Shown here piece by piece: positions 24,506-32,538 of a stretch of DNA of 64,000 bases. How positions within the stretch are numbered: position 1 is the first letter of the stretch; every line of letters starts with the position of its first letter. Location of the stretch: positions 1,971,001-2,035,000 of the forward strand of contig NZ_CP117439.1 of NCBI RefSeq assembly GCF_030687575.1, read 5' to 3'. The notes under the pieces were generated by a model. It did not search any database. It had not been told where the DNA came from and saw nothing but the letters and a program-made list of their open reading frames with translations. The position numbers and the translations under genes are program-made. The stretch is from Pseudomonas sp. FP2309. Its GTDB lineage: Bacteria; Pseudomonadota; Gammaproteobacteria; Pseudomonadales; Pseudomonadaceae.

Positions 24506-25260
24506 TGAGCAAGCCTGTCGCGATGTCAGAGGTCGAATGGCAAGCGCGCTGTGAGCTGGCGGCGCTGTACCGCTTGATCGCCTACTACCGCATGACCGAC
24601 CTGATCGATACCCACATCACTTTGCGGGTACCGGGGCAGGCGCCGCATTTTCTGATCAACCGCTATGGGGTGGCGTTCGAGAGAATGCGCGCCAGCGATC
24701 TGATCCTGATCGATCTGCAAGGCAACGTGGTCGGTAGCAACTGCAACGCTGGCAAGGTCAACGCCGCAGGGTTCGTCATCCACTCGGCCATCCACGAGGC
24801 GCGCCCGGACCTTCATTGCATCATTCACACCCATACCGCCAGCGGTATGGCGGTGGCGGCCCAGCGCGATGGGTTGCTGCCGCTGACCCAGCATGCGCTG
24901 AAGTTCTACGGCAACCTGGCGTATCACACCTATGAAGGCATCGCGTTGTCACTGGACGAGCGCCAGCGTCTGGTCGCCGATCTGGGGTCGCACAAGGCGA
25001 TGATTTTGCGTAACCACGGTTTGCTGGCGGCCGGTGCGGGTGTAGCGGCGGCGTTCCACGAGATCTATTTTCTGGAGCGGGCCTGCCAGGCGCAGATCCA
25101 GGCGATGTCGGCCGGTGTCGCGTTGAATATTCCCAGTGAAGCCGTATGCCAGCACACGGCGGCGCAGTTTGGCCGTGACGGCATCGACGGCATTATCGAC
25201 CTGGCCTGGCAGGCCGCGCTCAGTCTGATCGACGAGCAGCGCACCGACTGGTGCAGCTGA
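24502..25260 (+). CDS. class II aldolase/adducin family protein
   Basis: 252 residues, starting at the ATGATG that overlaps the MFS stop codon. The class II aldolase fold is seen in TDLIDTHITLRVPG, NAAGFVIHSAIHEARPDLHCIIHTHT (the metal-binding HxH) and the C-terminal histidine region AAAFHEIYFLERACQAQ. Family members split sugar phosphates (fuculose-1-phosphate) or decarboxylate 3-oxo acids; no sugar kinase lies nearby, so a decarboxylase or aldol cleavage of an unphosphorylated acid is possible. Tightly coupled to the next gene, which starts two bases after its stop. Confidence 0.85.
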   Translation: MMSKPVAMSEVEWQARCELAALYRLIAYYRMTDLIDTHITLRVPGQAPHFLINRYGVAFERMRASDLILIDLQGNVVGSNCNAGKVNAAGFVIHSAIHEARPDLHCIIHTHTASGMAVAAQRDGLLPLTQHALKFYGNLAYHTYEGIALSLDERQRLVADLGSHKAMILRNHGLLAAGAGVAAAFHEIYFLERACQAQIQAMSAGVALNIPSEAVCQHTAAQFGRDGIDGIIDLAWQAALSLIDEQRTDWCS

Positions 25261-25262
25261 CC

Positions 25263-26195
25263 ATGACCTGTATCGTTTTGCTTTGTCAGGACCCTGCGCT
25301 GACCGATTGGCTGGCAGCGCTTTTCGCCGAGCATGCGCCGCACCTGAATGTACTGCGGCCAGACGATGGGCAGGCGCCGTTCGCCGAGGTCGCGGTGTGC
25401 TGGTTCCCACCGCCCGGCAGCCTGGGGCGCTTGCCACGCCTGCGCCTCGTGCATTCGATCGGCTCGGGTATCGACCATTTGGCTCAGGACGGCTCTCGCG
25501 ATACGGCGGTGCCGGTCTGCCGCGTGGTCGACCCTGATCACAGCCTGGGTATGAGCGAGTACGTGCACTGGGGCGTACTGCACTTTCACCGAGGCTTCGA
25601 TCAGGTGATCGTCGGCAATCTTGTGCAGCACTGGCAGCGGCCGGTGCAGCGAAAAGCTGAAGATTTCAGGGTCGGCGTGATGGGCTTGGGCGCGATTGGT
25701 ACGCCGGTGGCGCTCAGACTGGCGGCGGCGGGCTACGACGTGCGCGGCTGGGCCCGCACGCCGCGTGAGATCGACGGCGTGACAACCTTCAGCGGTGCCG
25801 ATGCGCGACGCGAGTTTCTCGATAGCTTGGATGTGCTGATCAACCTGCTGCCCCTTACCCCCGCGACCCAGGGCGTGTTGTGCGATGAGGTCTTCCAGTG
25901 CATGGCCAAAGGCAGCGCCTTGATCAATTGCGGCCGTGGCCAACATCTGAACGCCGATGACCTGCAACAGGCACTGGCGAGCGGGCAACTGCGCGGAGCC
26001 TTACTGGATGTCTTCGAGCAGGAGCCTTTGCCCGCCGACTCACTGTTGTGGCGCACGCCGGAGGTCTGGGTGACGCCGCACATGGCGTCTGCCGCCTCCG
26101 ACCTGTGTATCGCCCGGCAAGTCGCCGACAACGTGCAGCGATTGGCCCAAGGGCTTGCACTGAACAATCGGGTCAATCCTGAACTGGGTTATTGA
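25263..26195 (+). CDS. D-2-hydroxyacid dehydrogenase (GhrA-like)
   Basis: 310 residues. The NAD(P)-binding motif GVMGLGAIGTPVALRLAAAGYDVRGWART is followed by the substrate arginine region INCGRGQHLNADDL, the catalytic glutamate in FEQEPLP and the catalytic histidine in WVTPHMAS. The spacing fits the glyoxylate/hydroxypyruvate reductase A branch of the 2-hydroxyacid dehydrogenases. It would interconvert a 2-keto and a 2-hydroxy acid in the cytoplasm. Third gene of the operon, two bases after the aldolase stop. Confidence 0.88.
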   Translation: MTCIVLLCQDPALTDWLAALFAEHAPHLNVLRPDDGQAPFAEVAVCWFPPPGSLGRLPRLRLVHSIGSGIDHLAQDGSRDTAVPVCRVVDPDHSLGMSEYVHWGVLHFHRGFDQVIVGNLVQHWQRPVQRKAEDFRVGVMGLGAIGTPVALRLAAAGYDVRGWARTPREIDGVTTFSGADARREFLDSLDVLINLLPLTPATQGVLCDEVFQCMAKGSALINCGRGQHLNADDLQQALASGQLRGALLDVFEQEPLPADSLLWRTPEVWVTPHMASAASDLCIARQVADNVQRLAQGLALNNRVNPELGY

Positions 26196-26222
26196 CCGCA
26201 TGTGTTTTGAGAGAGGTCCGCA

Positions 26223-27239
26223 ATGAAAACATTTTTCCACCCGGCGCAGCGCCTTCACCATCCCCGTTCCTACCTGTCGCGCGGCCAGATGCGTCAGCCA
26301 CAGGAATTGCCCGCACGTATTGACCCGCTGCTGGCGATGGCCGAAAAACTGGGGTACCCCCTGTTGGTACCTCACGACTATGGTCAGGCACCGTTGGCCG
26401 CCGTACACAGCGCGGCCTACCTGGACTACCTGAGCAGCGCTTACCAGCAGTGGCACGAAGTGCCGGAAGACTGGGGCGATGAAGTCATGTCCAATATCTA
26501 TATCCGCGAAGGCAACCCCCTGCGCGGGATTCTGGGCAAGACTGCCCGCTACCTGGCTGATGGCAGCTGCCCGATCGGCGAGCACACCTGGCAGTCCGCC
26601 TACTGGTCGGCACAGAGTGCAGTGGCTGCCGCCCACGCGGTTATCGACGGTGACCCGTTCGCCTACGCACTTTGCCGTCCACCGGGGCACCACGCCCGTG
26701 CCGAAGCGGCAGGCGGCTTCTGCTTTCTCAACAACGCTGCAATCGCCGCTCAGGTACTGAGGGGCAGGTTTTCCAAAATCGCTGTGCTCGACACCGACAT
26801 GCACCACGGTCAGGGCATACAGGAGATTTTCTACGATAGGGATGACGTGATGTATGTGTCGATCCATGGTGATCCGACCAACTTCTACCCGGTGGTCGCC
26901 GGTTTTGACGATGAAACCGGAACGGGGGCCGGTGAGGGCTTCAACCTGAACTTACCGATGGCCCACGGTGCCAGCGAGGTCGATTTTTTCAACTGTATGG
27001 ATCAGGCCGCTTCTGCATTGCGCACGTTCGGCCCGGATGTGTTGGTGCTCTCGCTGGGCTTCGATATTTACGAAAACGATCCCCAGTCCAAAGTATCCGT
27101 CAGCCATGAGGGCTTCCGTTTACTGGGGCAGCGGATCAAGGCCCTGGGGATTCCTTGTGTGGTGGTGCAGGAGGGCGGTTATGACATCGCCACGCTGGAT
27201 GAAAATGCCTCACGATTCTTCGACGGCATGACTGCTTGA
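26223..27239 (+). CDS. acetylpolyamine amidohydrolase-like (histone deacetylase family) protein
   Basis: 338 residues, close to bacterial acetylpolyamine amidohydrolases. The catalytic His-His pair is H156-H157 in RPPGHHAR. The zinc ligands correspond to D192 and H194 (DTDMHHGQG) and D281 (LGFDIYENDP), and the active-site tyrosine region is VQEGGYD. It should remove acetyl or other short acyl groups from an amine such as acetylputrescine, acetylcadaverine or an N-acyl amino compound. GAGAGGT provides the ribosome-binding site. It is 27 bases after the dehydrogenase gene and closes the operon. Confidence 0.88.
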   Translation: MKTFFHPAQRLHHPRSYLSRGQMRQPQELPARIDPLLAMAEKLGYPLLVPHDYGQAPLAAVHSAAYLDYLSSAYQQWHEVPEDWGDEVMSNIYIREGNPLRGILGKTARYLADGSCPIGEHTWQSAYWSAQSAVAAAHAVIDGDPFAYALCRPPGHHARAEAAGGFCFLNNAAIAAQVLRGRFSKIAVLDTDMHHGQGIQEIFYDRDDVMYVSIHGDPTNFYPVVAGFDDETGTGAGEGFNLNLPMAHGASEVDFFNCMDQAASALRTFGPDVLVLSLGFDIYENDPQSKVSVSHEGFRLLGQRIKALGIPCVVVQEGGYDIATLDENASRFFDGMTA

Positions 27240-27325
27240 CGTCACACGGGTCGGACCTGCCGCAGTGGCCTTATGAGATTCTTCAGATTGGATATTTCAG
27301 GTAGGGCCGATACCGTCTACGTTTT

Positions 27326-27345
27326 CCCCTGGTAGATATCAGGGG
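27326..27345 (+). promoter_or_regulatory. inverted repeat covering the ribosome-binding site of the kinase gene
   Basis: CCCCTG-N8-CAGGGG lies directly before the ATG at 27352, and its right arm contains the likely Shine-Dalgarno sequence AGGGG. It may be a protein operator or an RNA hairpin limiting translation. The 27240-27325 segment shows no clear terminator. Confidence 0.4.
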
Positions 27346-27351
27346 TATCTC

Positions 27352-28473
27352 ATGCACAATCCACACGCTCAGCACGAACAGCAAGAGCGCTCCAGCGGGT
27401 CGGCGCGTGAAGACGAAGTGACGACCAATGATCTGTTCAGCACACATTTCTCAGGCTTATCTGCCATTCAAGCTCAGTACCTGGCCCGTTCGGTGTTCGG
27501 CATTGACGGCCAGGCGTCGGTACTGACCAGTGAGCGCGATCAGAACTTTAAGATCTCGACCGACCAGGGGCGTGATTTTGTGTTGAAGGCAACCCATCCA
27601 TCTGAAGATCCCGGCGTAACCGACTTCCAGACCCAGGCTCAATTACACATCATGAACAAGGGGCCAGATGTTCCTGTCCCAAGGTTGAGGCCGACGCTTG
27701 ACGGTGAGTATGTGCATCGCCGCACTATTCCTGGGTCCGAACAGAGCCAAGCCATCAGAGTCATCGATTTCATACCAGGCTCGCCACTCTACAAGGTGCA
27801 GCGCAGCACCAGGCTACTTGAATCACTAGGCGCGGCAATGGCGCATCTGGATATTGCGCTCAAAGGTTTTAATCATCCCCAGATGAATCACAAACTTCTG
27901 TGGGACATCCAGCACCTGAAAGCGTTGAGCGCACTGACGAGTTACATCGACGACGATGAAAAACGTAAGCGAGTTCTCGAAGGCTTGAAGCGTTATGGGA
28001 CCGAAACTGAACCCGCACTCAAGCTTTTGCCAAAGCAAGTCATTCATAACGACATGAACCCGTACAACATCATGGTCGATGATGAGAGTGGGACCAGGCT
28101 CACTGCGATCCTGGACCTTGGCGATATGGTTTCGGCCCCACGAGTACAGGACCTTGCAGTGCTCTGCGCCTATCAGTTGTCAGAGGATGACAACGTATTG
28201 AGCCATGCCGTGGAGTGCATAAAGGCCTACCACGCTGTCAGCCCGCTCACGCAATCCGAACTCCATCTGCTCCCCAACTTGATCGAAGCCCGCTTGCTGG
28301 CCACAGTGCTGATTACCGAGTGGCGATCCAGAGAACATCCTGAAAACAGCGAATACATACTTCGCAACAATCCGTCTGCATGGGCTGGGCTGCGGCGCCT
28401 TGAGGCATTTGGGACGGGCCAGGCACAGACCTTTATTTTAGAAAAAATCCAAGAAGCGGGGATGATCGTATGA
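27352..28473 (+). CDS. APH-fold small-molecule kinase, hydroxylysine-kinase-like
   Basis: 373 residues of the aminoglycoside phosphotransferase (APH/choline kinase) fold. The Brenner motif reads VIHNDMNPYNIMVDD with catalytic D234, the metal-binding DFG equivalent is LDLGDM (D255), and the N-terminal ATP-lysine region is DFVLKATHP preceded by ERDQNFKI. The DQNF and LDxGDM patterns and overall layout resemble animal hydroxylysine kinase (HYKK/AGPHD1) rather than drug-resistance enzymes, from memory. The start of the next gene overlaps its stop (ATGA). Predicted role: phosphorylation of a hydroxylated amine or amino acid for the downstream PLP enzyme. The base composition is visibly less GC-rich than core neighbours. 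Confidence 0.8.
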   Translation: MHNPHAQHEQQERSSGSAREDEVTTNDLFSTHFSGLSAIQAQYLARSVFGIDGQASVLTSERDQNFKISTDQGRDFVLKATHPSEDPGVTDFQTQAQLHIMNKGPDVPVPRLRPTLDGEYVHRRTIPGSEQSQAIRVIDFIPGSPLYKVQRSTRLLESLGAAMAHLDIALKGFNHPQMNHKLLWDIQHLKALSALTSYIDDDEKRKRVLEGLKRYGTETEPALKLLPKQVIHNDMNPYNIMVDDESGTRLTAILDLGDMVSAPRVQDLAVLCAYQLSEDDNVLSHAVECIKAYHAVSPLTQSELHLLPNLIEARLLATVLITEWRSREHPENSEYILRNNPSAWAGLRRLEAFGTGQAQTFILEKIQEAGMIV

Positions 28474-29798
28474 AAAAAGATTCCAGCATGCTCAATTCGT
28501 TTGACGCCACGCGCATGGGGGACTTGCCTTTACGCGAAGCCGACATGATCAAACGGCGCAACAAGGTACTCGGTCCGGCTTACCGTCTGTTTTATGAGGA
28601 ACCACTCCATATTGTCCGAGGAGAGGGCGTTTACTTGTTTGATCAGGACGGACGACCCTATCTTGATGCGTATAACAACGTAGCGTCTATTGGCCACAGT
28701 CGCCCGGAAGTGGTTGAAGCGATTACCCGCCAGGCTTCACTTCTGAATACCCATACCCGCTACCTCCACGAGCTAGTTATTGATTATGCAGAGCGGTTGG
28801 TCGGTACGTTTCCGGCAGAGCTGTCACAGGTGATGTTTACCTGCACCGGCAGCGAGGCGAACGATCTGGCACTGCGTATCGCCAAGCGTTTTACAGGCGG
28901 CACCGGCGTCATCGTGACTCAACTCGCGTATCACGGTGTGACGGCTTCGGTCGCAGATATCTCACCTTCGCTCGGCGTCGGCGTTCCACTGGGGCAGCAC
29001 GTACGGACGGTGGAAGCTCCAGATACGTATCTCTTCAGCGACGAAGATATTGGTGCTCGCTTCGCGAAAGCGGTAGGAGAGGCCATCGCTGACCTCAAGC
29101 GACATGGGATCAAACCCGCCGCGTTAATCGTCGATTCTATTTTTTCCAGCGACGGCGTGTACTGCGACCCAAAGGGGTTTCTGAAAGAAGCGGTGGATTT
29201 GATACGCGCCGAGGGAGGCCTCTATATTGCCGACGAGGTGCAATCCGGCTTTGCGCGAACCGGATCGGCCATGTGGGGCTTTCAGCGGCATGGACTCATC
29301 CCCGATATCGTGACGCTCGGCAAGCCCATGGGCAATGGTCATCCCATCGCGGGCCTGGTGGCCAGGCCTGAGGTACTTCAAGCGTTTGGGGATGAAGCCC
29401 GCTACTTCAATACGTTTGGCGGCAACCCGGTTTCCTGCGCCGCCGCGATGGCGACGCTTCAAGTGATCCAGAACGATAAGCTGCAGGGCAACGCGGCTCA
29501 CATTGGCGGGCTGATTCGTACTGGTTTTTGGAAACTTGCCGAAAAATTTGAGCTGATTGGCGATGTCAGAGGTGATGGACTATTTATTGGCGTGGAGCTT
29601 GTGGTCGATCGCAAGACCAAGGCTCCCGCCAAAGGGGTGGCCAACCAGATCGTGAACGGCATGCGCCAGCGTGGCGTATTGATAAGCGCAACCGGCCCAC
29701 GTGGAAATGTGCTGAAGATTCGCCCAATGCTGACGTTCAATGAGGCTCACGCGCAACAATTGTTGATGGCCGCAGCGGGGGCGTTGGAGCGTTTGTGA
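28470..29798 (+). CDS. class III aminotransferase-fold PLP enzyme, probable O-phosphoamine phospho-lyase
   Basis: 442 residues, class III aminotransferase fold. The PLP lysine is K285 in TLGKPMGNGHP, with the GSEANDLALR phosphate-binding loop and IADEVQSGFAR aspartate. Extended stretches such as NNVASIGHSRPEVVEA, LLNTHTRYLHE, YFNTFGGNPVSCA and GDVRGDGLFIGVELV closely follow the animal AGXT2L1/AGXT2L2 enzymes, which do not transaminate but cleave phosphoethanolamine or 5-phosphohydroxylysine into an aldehyde, phosphate and ammonia. Coupled to the kinase gene by an ATGA overlap, it probably performs that elimination on the kinase product. Convergent with a MocR regulator whose stop is two bases away. 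Confidence 0.83.
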   Translation: MKKDSSMLNSFDATRMGDLPLREADMIKRRNKVLGPAYRLFYEEPLHIVRGEGVYLFDQDGRPYLDAYNNVASIGHSRPEVVEAITRQASLLNTHTRYLHELVIDYAERLVGTFPAELSQVMFTCTGSEANDLALRIAKRFTGGTGVIVTQLAYHGVTASVADISPSLGVGVPLGQHVRTVEAPDTYLFSDEDIGARFAKAVGEAIADLKRHGIKPAALIVDSIFSSDGVYCDPKGFLKEAVDLIRAEGGLYIADEVQSGFARTGSAMWGFQRHGLIPDIVTLGKPMGNGHPIAGLVARPEVLQAFGDEARYFNTFGGNPVSCAAAMATLQVIQNDKLQGNAAHIGGLIRTGFWKLAEKFELIGDVRGDGLFIGVELVVDRKTKAPAKGVANQIVNGMRQRGVLISATGPRGNVLKIRPMLTFNEAHAQQLLMAAAGALERL

Positions 29799-29799
29799 A

Positions 29800-31281
29800 T
29801 CAGTAGAGGCTACGACTCATTGCCGTTGTTAACGACTGCACGCCGGCCTCAATTTTCTCCAGTGGTACGGCGCCGAAACCAAGAACGAAGCACCTGTTTT
29901 CCAGGCTGGGGACATTTTTTACGAAACAGGGCGTTCCAAGGAAAATCCCTTCGCGTCTGGATTCATTAATCATGCTCTGATAATTCACCAGTGAAGAACA
30001 CTCGGCAAAAACATGAAGGCCCGCGCGCGCGCTGGAAAGGCTCACCATGTCACCCAGCGACTTTTCAAGAGATGATCTCAAGAGGTTCTGCCGGGATGAA
30101 TACTCGGTACGCATCCTGCGAATATGCTGAGCAAAATGCCCTTCATGAATGAAGTCAGCCAGCGCTGCCTGGAGATGCAAAGCCCCCGGTCTGAAAAGCT
30201 TGGTACTGGCTTTGGCAAAGGCTTCTGAAAGGTGATGTGGAACCACCAGAAAGCCCATGCGTATCCCTGCGAACATCGCCTTGCTGAAGGTGCCTATGTA
30301 GATGACGCGCCCATCATTGTCCAAACCCTGGAGCGAAGGCAGCGGGGCGCCGTCGTATCTGAACTCGCTGTCGTAGTCGTCTTCCAGGACCCATAGATTT
30401 TGTGCTCGGGCGCTTTGAAGCAACTCCAGGCGCCTGGACAACGGCATCACGACGCCCGTCGGATATTGATGCGACGGGCTCACGACGACGATCTTTGTCC
30501 GTGGCGGGACGTCACTGTTCGCGAGATCCAAACCCTGTTCGTTGACCTCACCCGCTGCCACGTCCAGTCCCGACGCTGCAAAGACGGTAGGGAAGGCCCA
30601 GTGGCAAGGATTTTCGACGATCACTGTATCGCCTGCGTCTGCAAGCAATCTCGCACAGAGGTCAACGGCCTGGTGTGTACCGGTCGTGATAATGATCTGG
30701 CCGGGATCACAATTGACTGATCGTGAAATTTTCAGATAGCCCGCTATCGCCTCCCGAAGTTGACGTAATCCGCCATGGTCCGCATAGCCAGAGAGCGCCA
30801 GATTGCCTTTGCAAAGATGTCTGGCAACAAGCCGCTTCCAGATGTGAAACGGGAAGGCCTGTGAGTCGGCAATCCCAGGCACAAATGCTCCCGTGGTAGT
30901 GCCCATGCCGCCCGGCAAACAGCTCAATTGAGCACCACGCCTGGAAAGGTGCATGGAATGCTGCGTGTGTACGCTTTCGGGCGCAGCACCCAGTGGCTGC
31001 GTGAGGGTCGGGGCCACGTATGTCCCATTTCCGGCACGGGTAACCAGATAGTTCTCCGCGATCAGCCGGTCGTAAGTCAGGGAGATGGTGATCCGGGAAA
31101 TCTCAAGGTCAGCGGCCAAAGCGCGGGACGAGGGAAGCTTCTGCCCCGCAACCAGCGTGTGGTCCAGCACTGCAAATCGGATGGTGTCATACATCTGTTT
31201 TTGCATTGGGATCGATGACTGCTTATCAAGATTTTTTAACAGCAGGTCAGTCAAGAGGACAGCGTGCATTCGAGTGGCCAT
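29800..31281 (-). CDS. MocR-type regulator (GntR HTH fused to aminotransferase-like domain)
   Basis: About 493 residues from the ATG at 31279-31281; a GTG at 31368 would add 29 residues of low-quality sequence. The N-terminal GntR winged helix (MQKQMYDTIRFAVLDHTLVAGQKLPSSRALAADLEISRITI) is linked to a fold-type I aminotransferase domain with ITTGTHQAVDL, ENPCHWAF, LEDDYDSEFRYDG and the PLP lysine in YIGTFSKAMF. MocR proteins sense PLP-bound amines and usually control neighbouring amine or vitamin B6 metabolism. Here it most likely regulates the kinase/PLP-enzyme pair, possibly through the inverted repeat before the kinase gene. Confidence 0.85.
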   Translation of the reverse strand: MATRMHAVLLTDLLLKNLDKQSSIPMQKQMYDTIRFAVLDHTLVAGQKLPSSRALAADLEISRITISLTYDRLIAENYLVTRAGNGTYVAPTLTQPLGAAPESVHTQHSMHLSRRGAQLSCLPGGMGTTTGAFVPGIADSQAFPFHIWKRLVARHLCKGNLALSGYADHGGLRQLREAIAGYLKISRSVNCDPGQIIITTGTHQAVDLCARLLADAGDTVIVENPCHWAFPTVFAASGLDVAAGEVNEQGLDLANSDVPPRTKIVVVSPSHQYPTGVVMPLSRRLELLQSARAQNLWVLEDDYDSEFRYDGAPLPSLQGLDNDGRVIYIGTFSKAMFAGIRMGFLVVPHHLSEAFAKASTKLFRPGALHLQAALADFIHEGHFAQHIRRMRTEYSSRQNLLRSSLEKSLGDMVSLSSARAGLHVFAECSSLVNYQSMINESRREGIFLGTPCFVKNVPSLENRCFVLGFGAVPLEKIEAGVQSLTTAMSRSLY

Positions 31282-31371
31282 ATCAGAATATTCGGCCGTA
31301 GAGGCCGCGCGAAAACGTCTCAATGGACCCGACGTAATCCTGACGGCGTCGGGCCTGTTGTTACGCACTCG

Positions 31372-32538
31372 TTACGGCGCGTTACGGCTGTGGCGGTAGT
31401 CGCTGACCGCCTCGTAGACCGCTTTGCGCAAGCGGTTGATGCCGCCGATGGGGCGGTGCTCTTCCACTCCGAACCACGGGTTGAACGACTGGTTGTCGCA
31501 GGCCAGGTTCAGTTCCGGAGTATCGAAGTCCTGTGCCGGGATCCGCACCTTGGCCACGCTTTCATAGGGCGCATCGTTCTCCTTCCATTCAATGCTGGTG
31601 TCTTCGATCGGCATGAACTTCTGCGGGTTCTGCCGCTGAATCTGCAACACGAAACATGCTGGCATACGGTCGGTGGACAGTTGCTGGCTCAGGGCGCTGC
31701 GCAGGAAGTTCGGCAGGTCCTGGTTCTGTTTGGGCAGCGTGTATTCGGGGCAGCTTTGCGGGTCTGGCGCGACGCGGAATTTGGCGTTGGCTGTGCCGAA
31801 CTTGTAGGGCGAAACGGAAAAGTACGTCGTCTGCGTCGGGCTTGCCGGAGCGGGTGCCAGGGTGGCCAGGGCGATGAACAAGTGGCGCACTTGCCAACTG
31901 CGAGGGTCGAGGCTGGGAAAGAACGCCAGGACTTTCTTGCCATCGGCCTGGGCGCCGATGTTCTGCGCGTATTCCGCCACATCGCTGACAAAAAAGTTCG
32001 GGTGGCTGAACATCACAAAGTCTTGTTCGCCCCGGCTTTGTTGGTCGGCCAGCAGTTGTTTACCCGGTACATCAAGCAGCTTGATCGCCATGCCGCGGGC
32101 GTCTCGGATGCTGTCGAACTGCGGGTAGGCGTTGCCGTTGGACAGCCGCATCGTCGCCTGCCAGGTTTTGCCGGGTGTGGCGAACACACCCTGGCGCAAT
32201 GCCGGGTCAAGGTCGGCCAGCACGCTGACTTCGGCCTTCACGCAACCATGGGCTTTGGCGTGGGCATCGCGCAGGTAGCGCGTGCCTTCGCGGTGTTGGT
32301 CAACGATGCGCACGGCGGTCTGAATGATGCCCTGGGTCATCGCCGCTTCACCGGCCGGGATTTGTTCGTTCGGCGACACCGGCCCGCTGTTTTGCCAGGC
32401 GTACCAGGCGGTGGCTGCGAGCCAGCCGAACAGGCCCAGGCCGACCAGCCACAGCAAGGTCTTGCCAAGGAGCGCTCCGATGCGCAGCCACAGGCGCGCG
32501 AGCAGGGACGGTTGGTCATATCGAGATCGGATAATCAT
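31372..32538 (-). CDS. membrane-anchored catalase-family haem protein
   Basis: 388 residues. One transmembrane helix (about 23-47) anchors a periplasmic or cytoplasmic catalase-like core. Recognisable catalase-fold features are HAKAHGCVKAEVSVL (distal histidine region), FDSIRDARGMAIKLL and the QDFVMFSHPNFFV strand. The chain lacks the full-length catalase C terminus and flavodoxin domain, so it belongs to the short catalase-related group that includes haem oxygenases, peroxidases and allene-oxide-synthase-like proteins. Its start overlaps the stop of the dihaem cytochrome gene (ATGA), which implies a joint function. The reaction is unknown. Confidence 0.75.
   Translation of the reverse strand: MIIRSRYDQPSLLARLWLRIGALLGKTLLWLVGLGLFGWLAATAWYAWQNSGPVSPNEQIPAGEAAMTQGIIQTAVRIVDQHREGTRYLRDAHAKAHGCVKAEVSVLADLDPALRQGVFATPGKTWQATMRLSNGNAYPQFDSIRDARGMAIKLLDVPGKQLLADQQSRGEQDFVMFSHPNFFVSDVAEYAQNIGAQADGKKVLAFFPSLDPRSWQVRHLFIALATLAPAPASPTQTTYFSVSPYKFGTANAKFRVAPDPQSCPEYTLPKQNQDLPNFLRSALSQQLSTDRMPACFVLQIQRQNPQKFMPIEDTSIEWKENDAPYESVAKVRIPAQDFDTPELNLACDNQSFNPWFGVEEHRPIGGINRLRKAVYEAVSDYRHSRNAP

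Noticed and set aside
27352..28473. Aminoglycoside-resistance phosphotransferase
   Set aside because: APH fold is present, but coupling to a PLP enzyme and HYKK-like motifs make metabolic kinase activity more likely than drug resistance.
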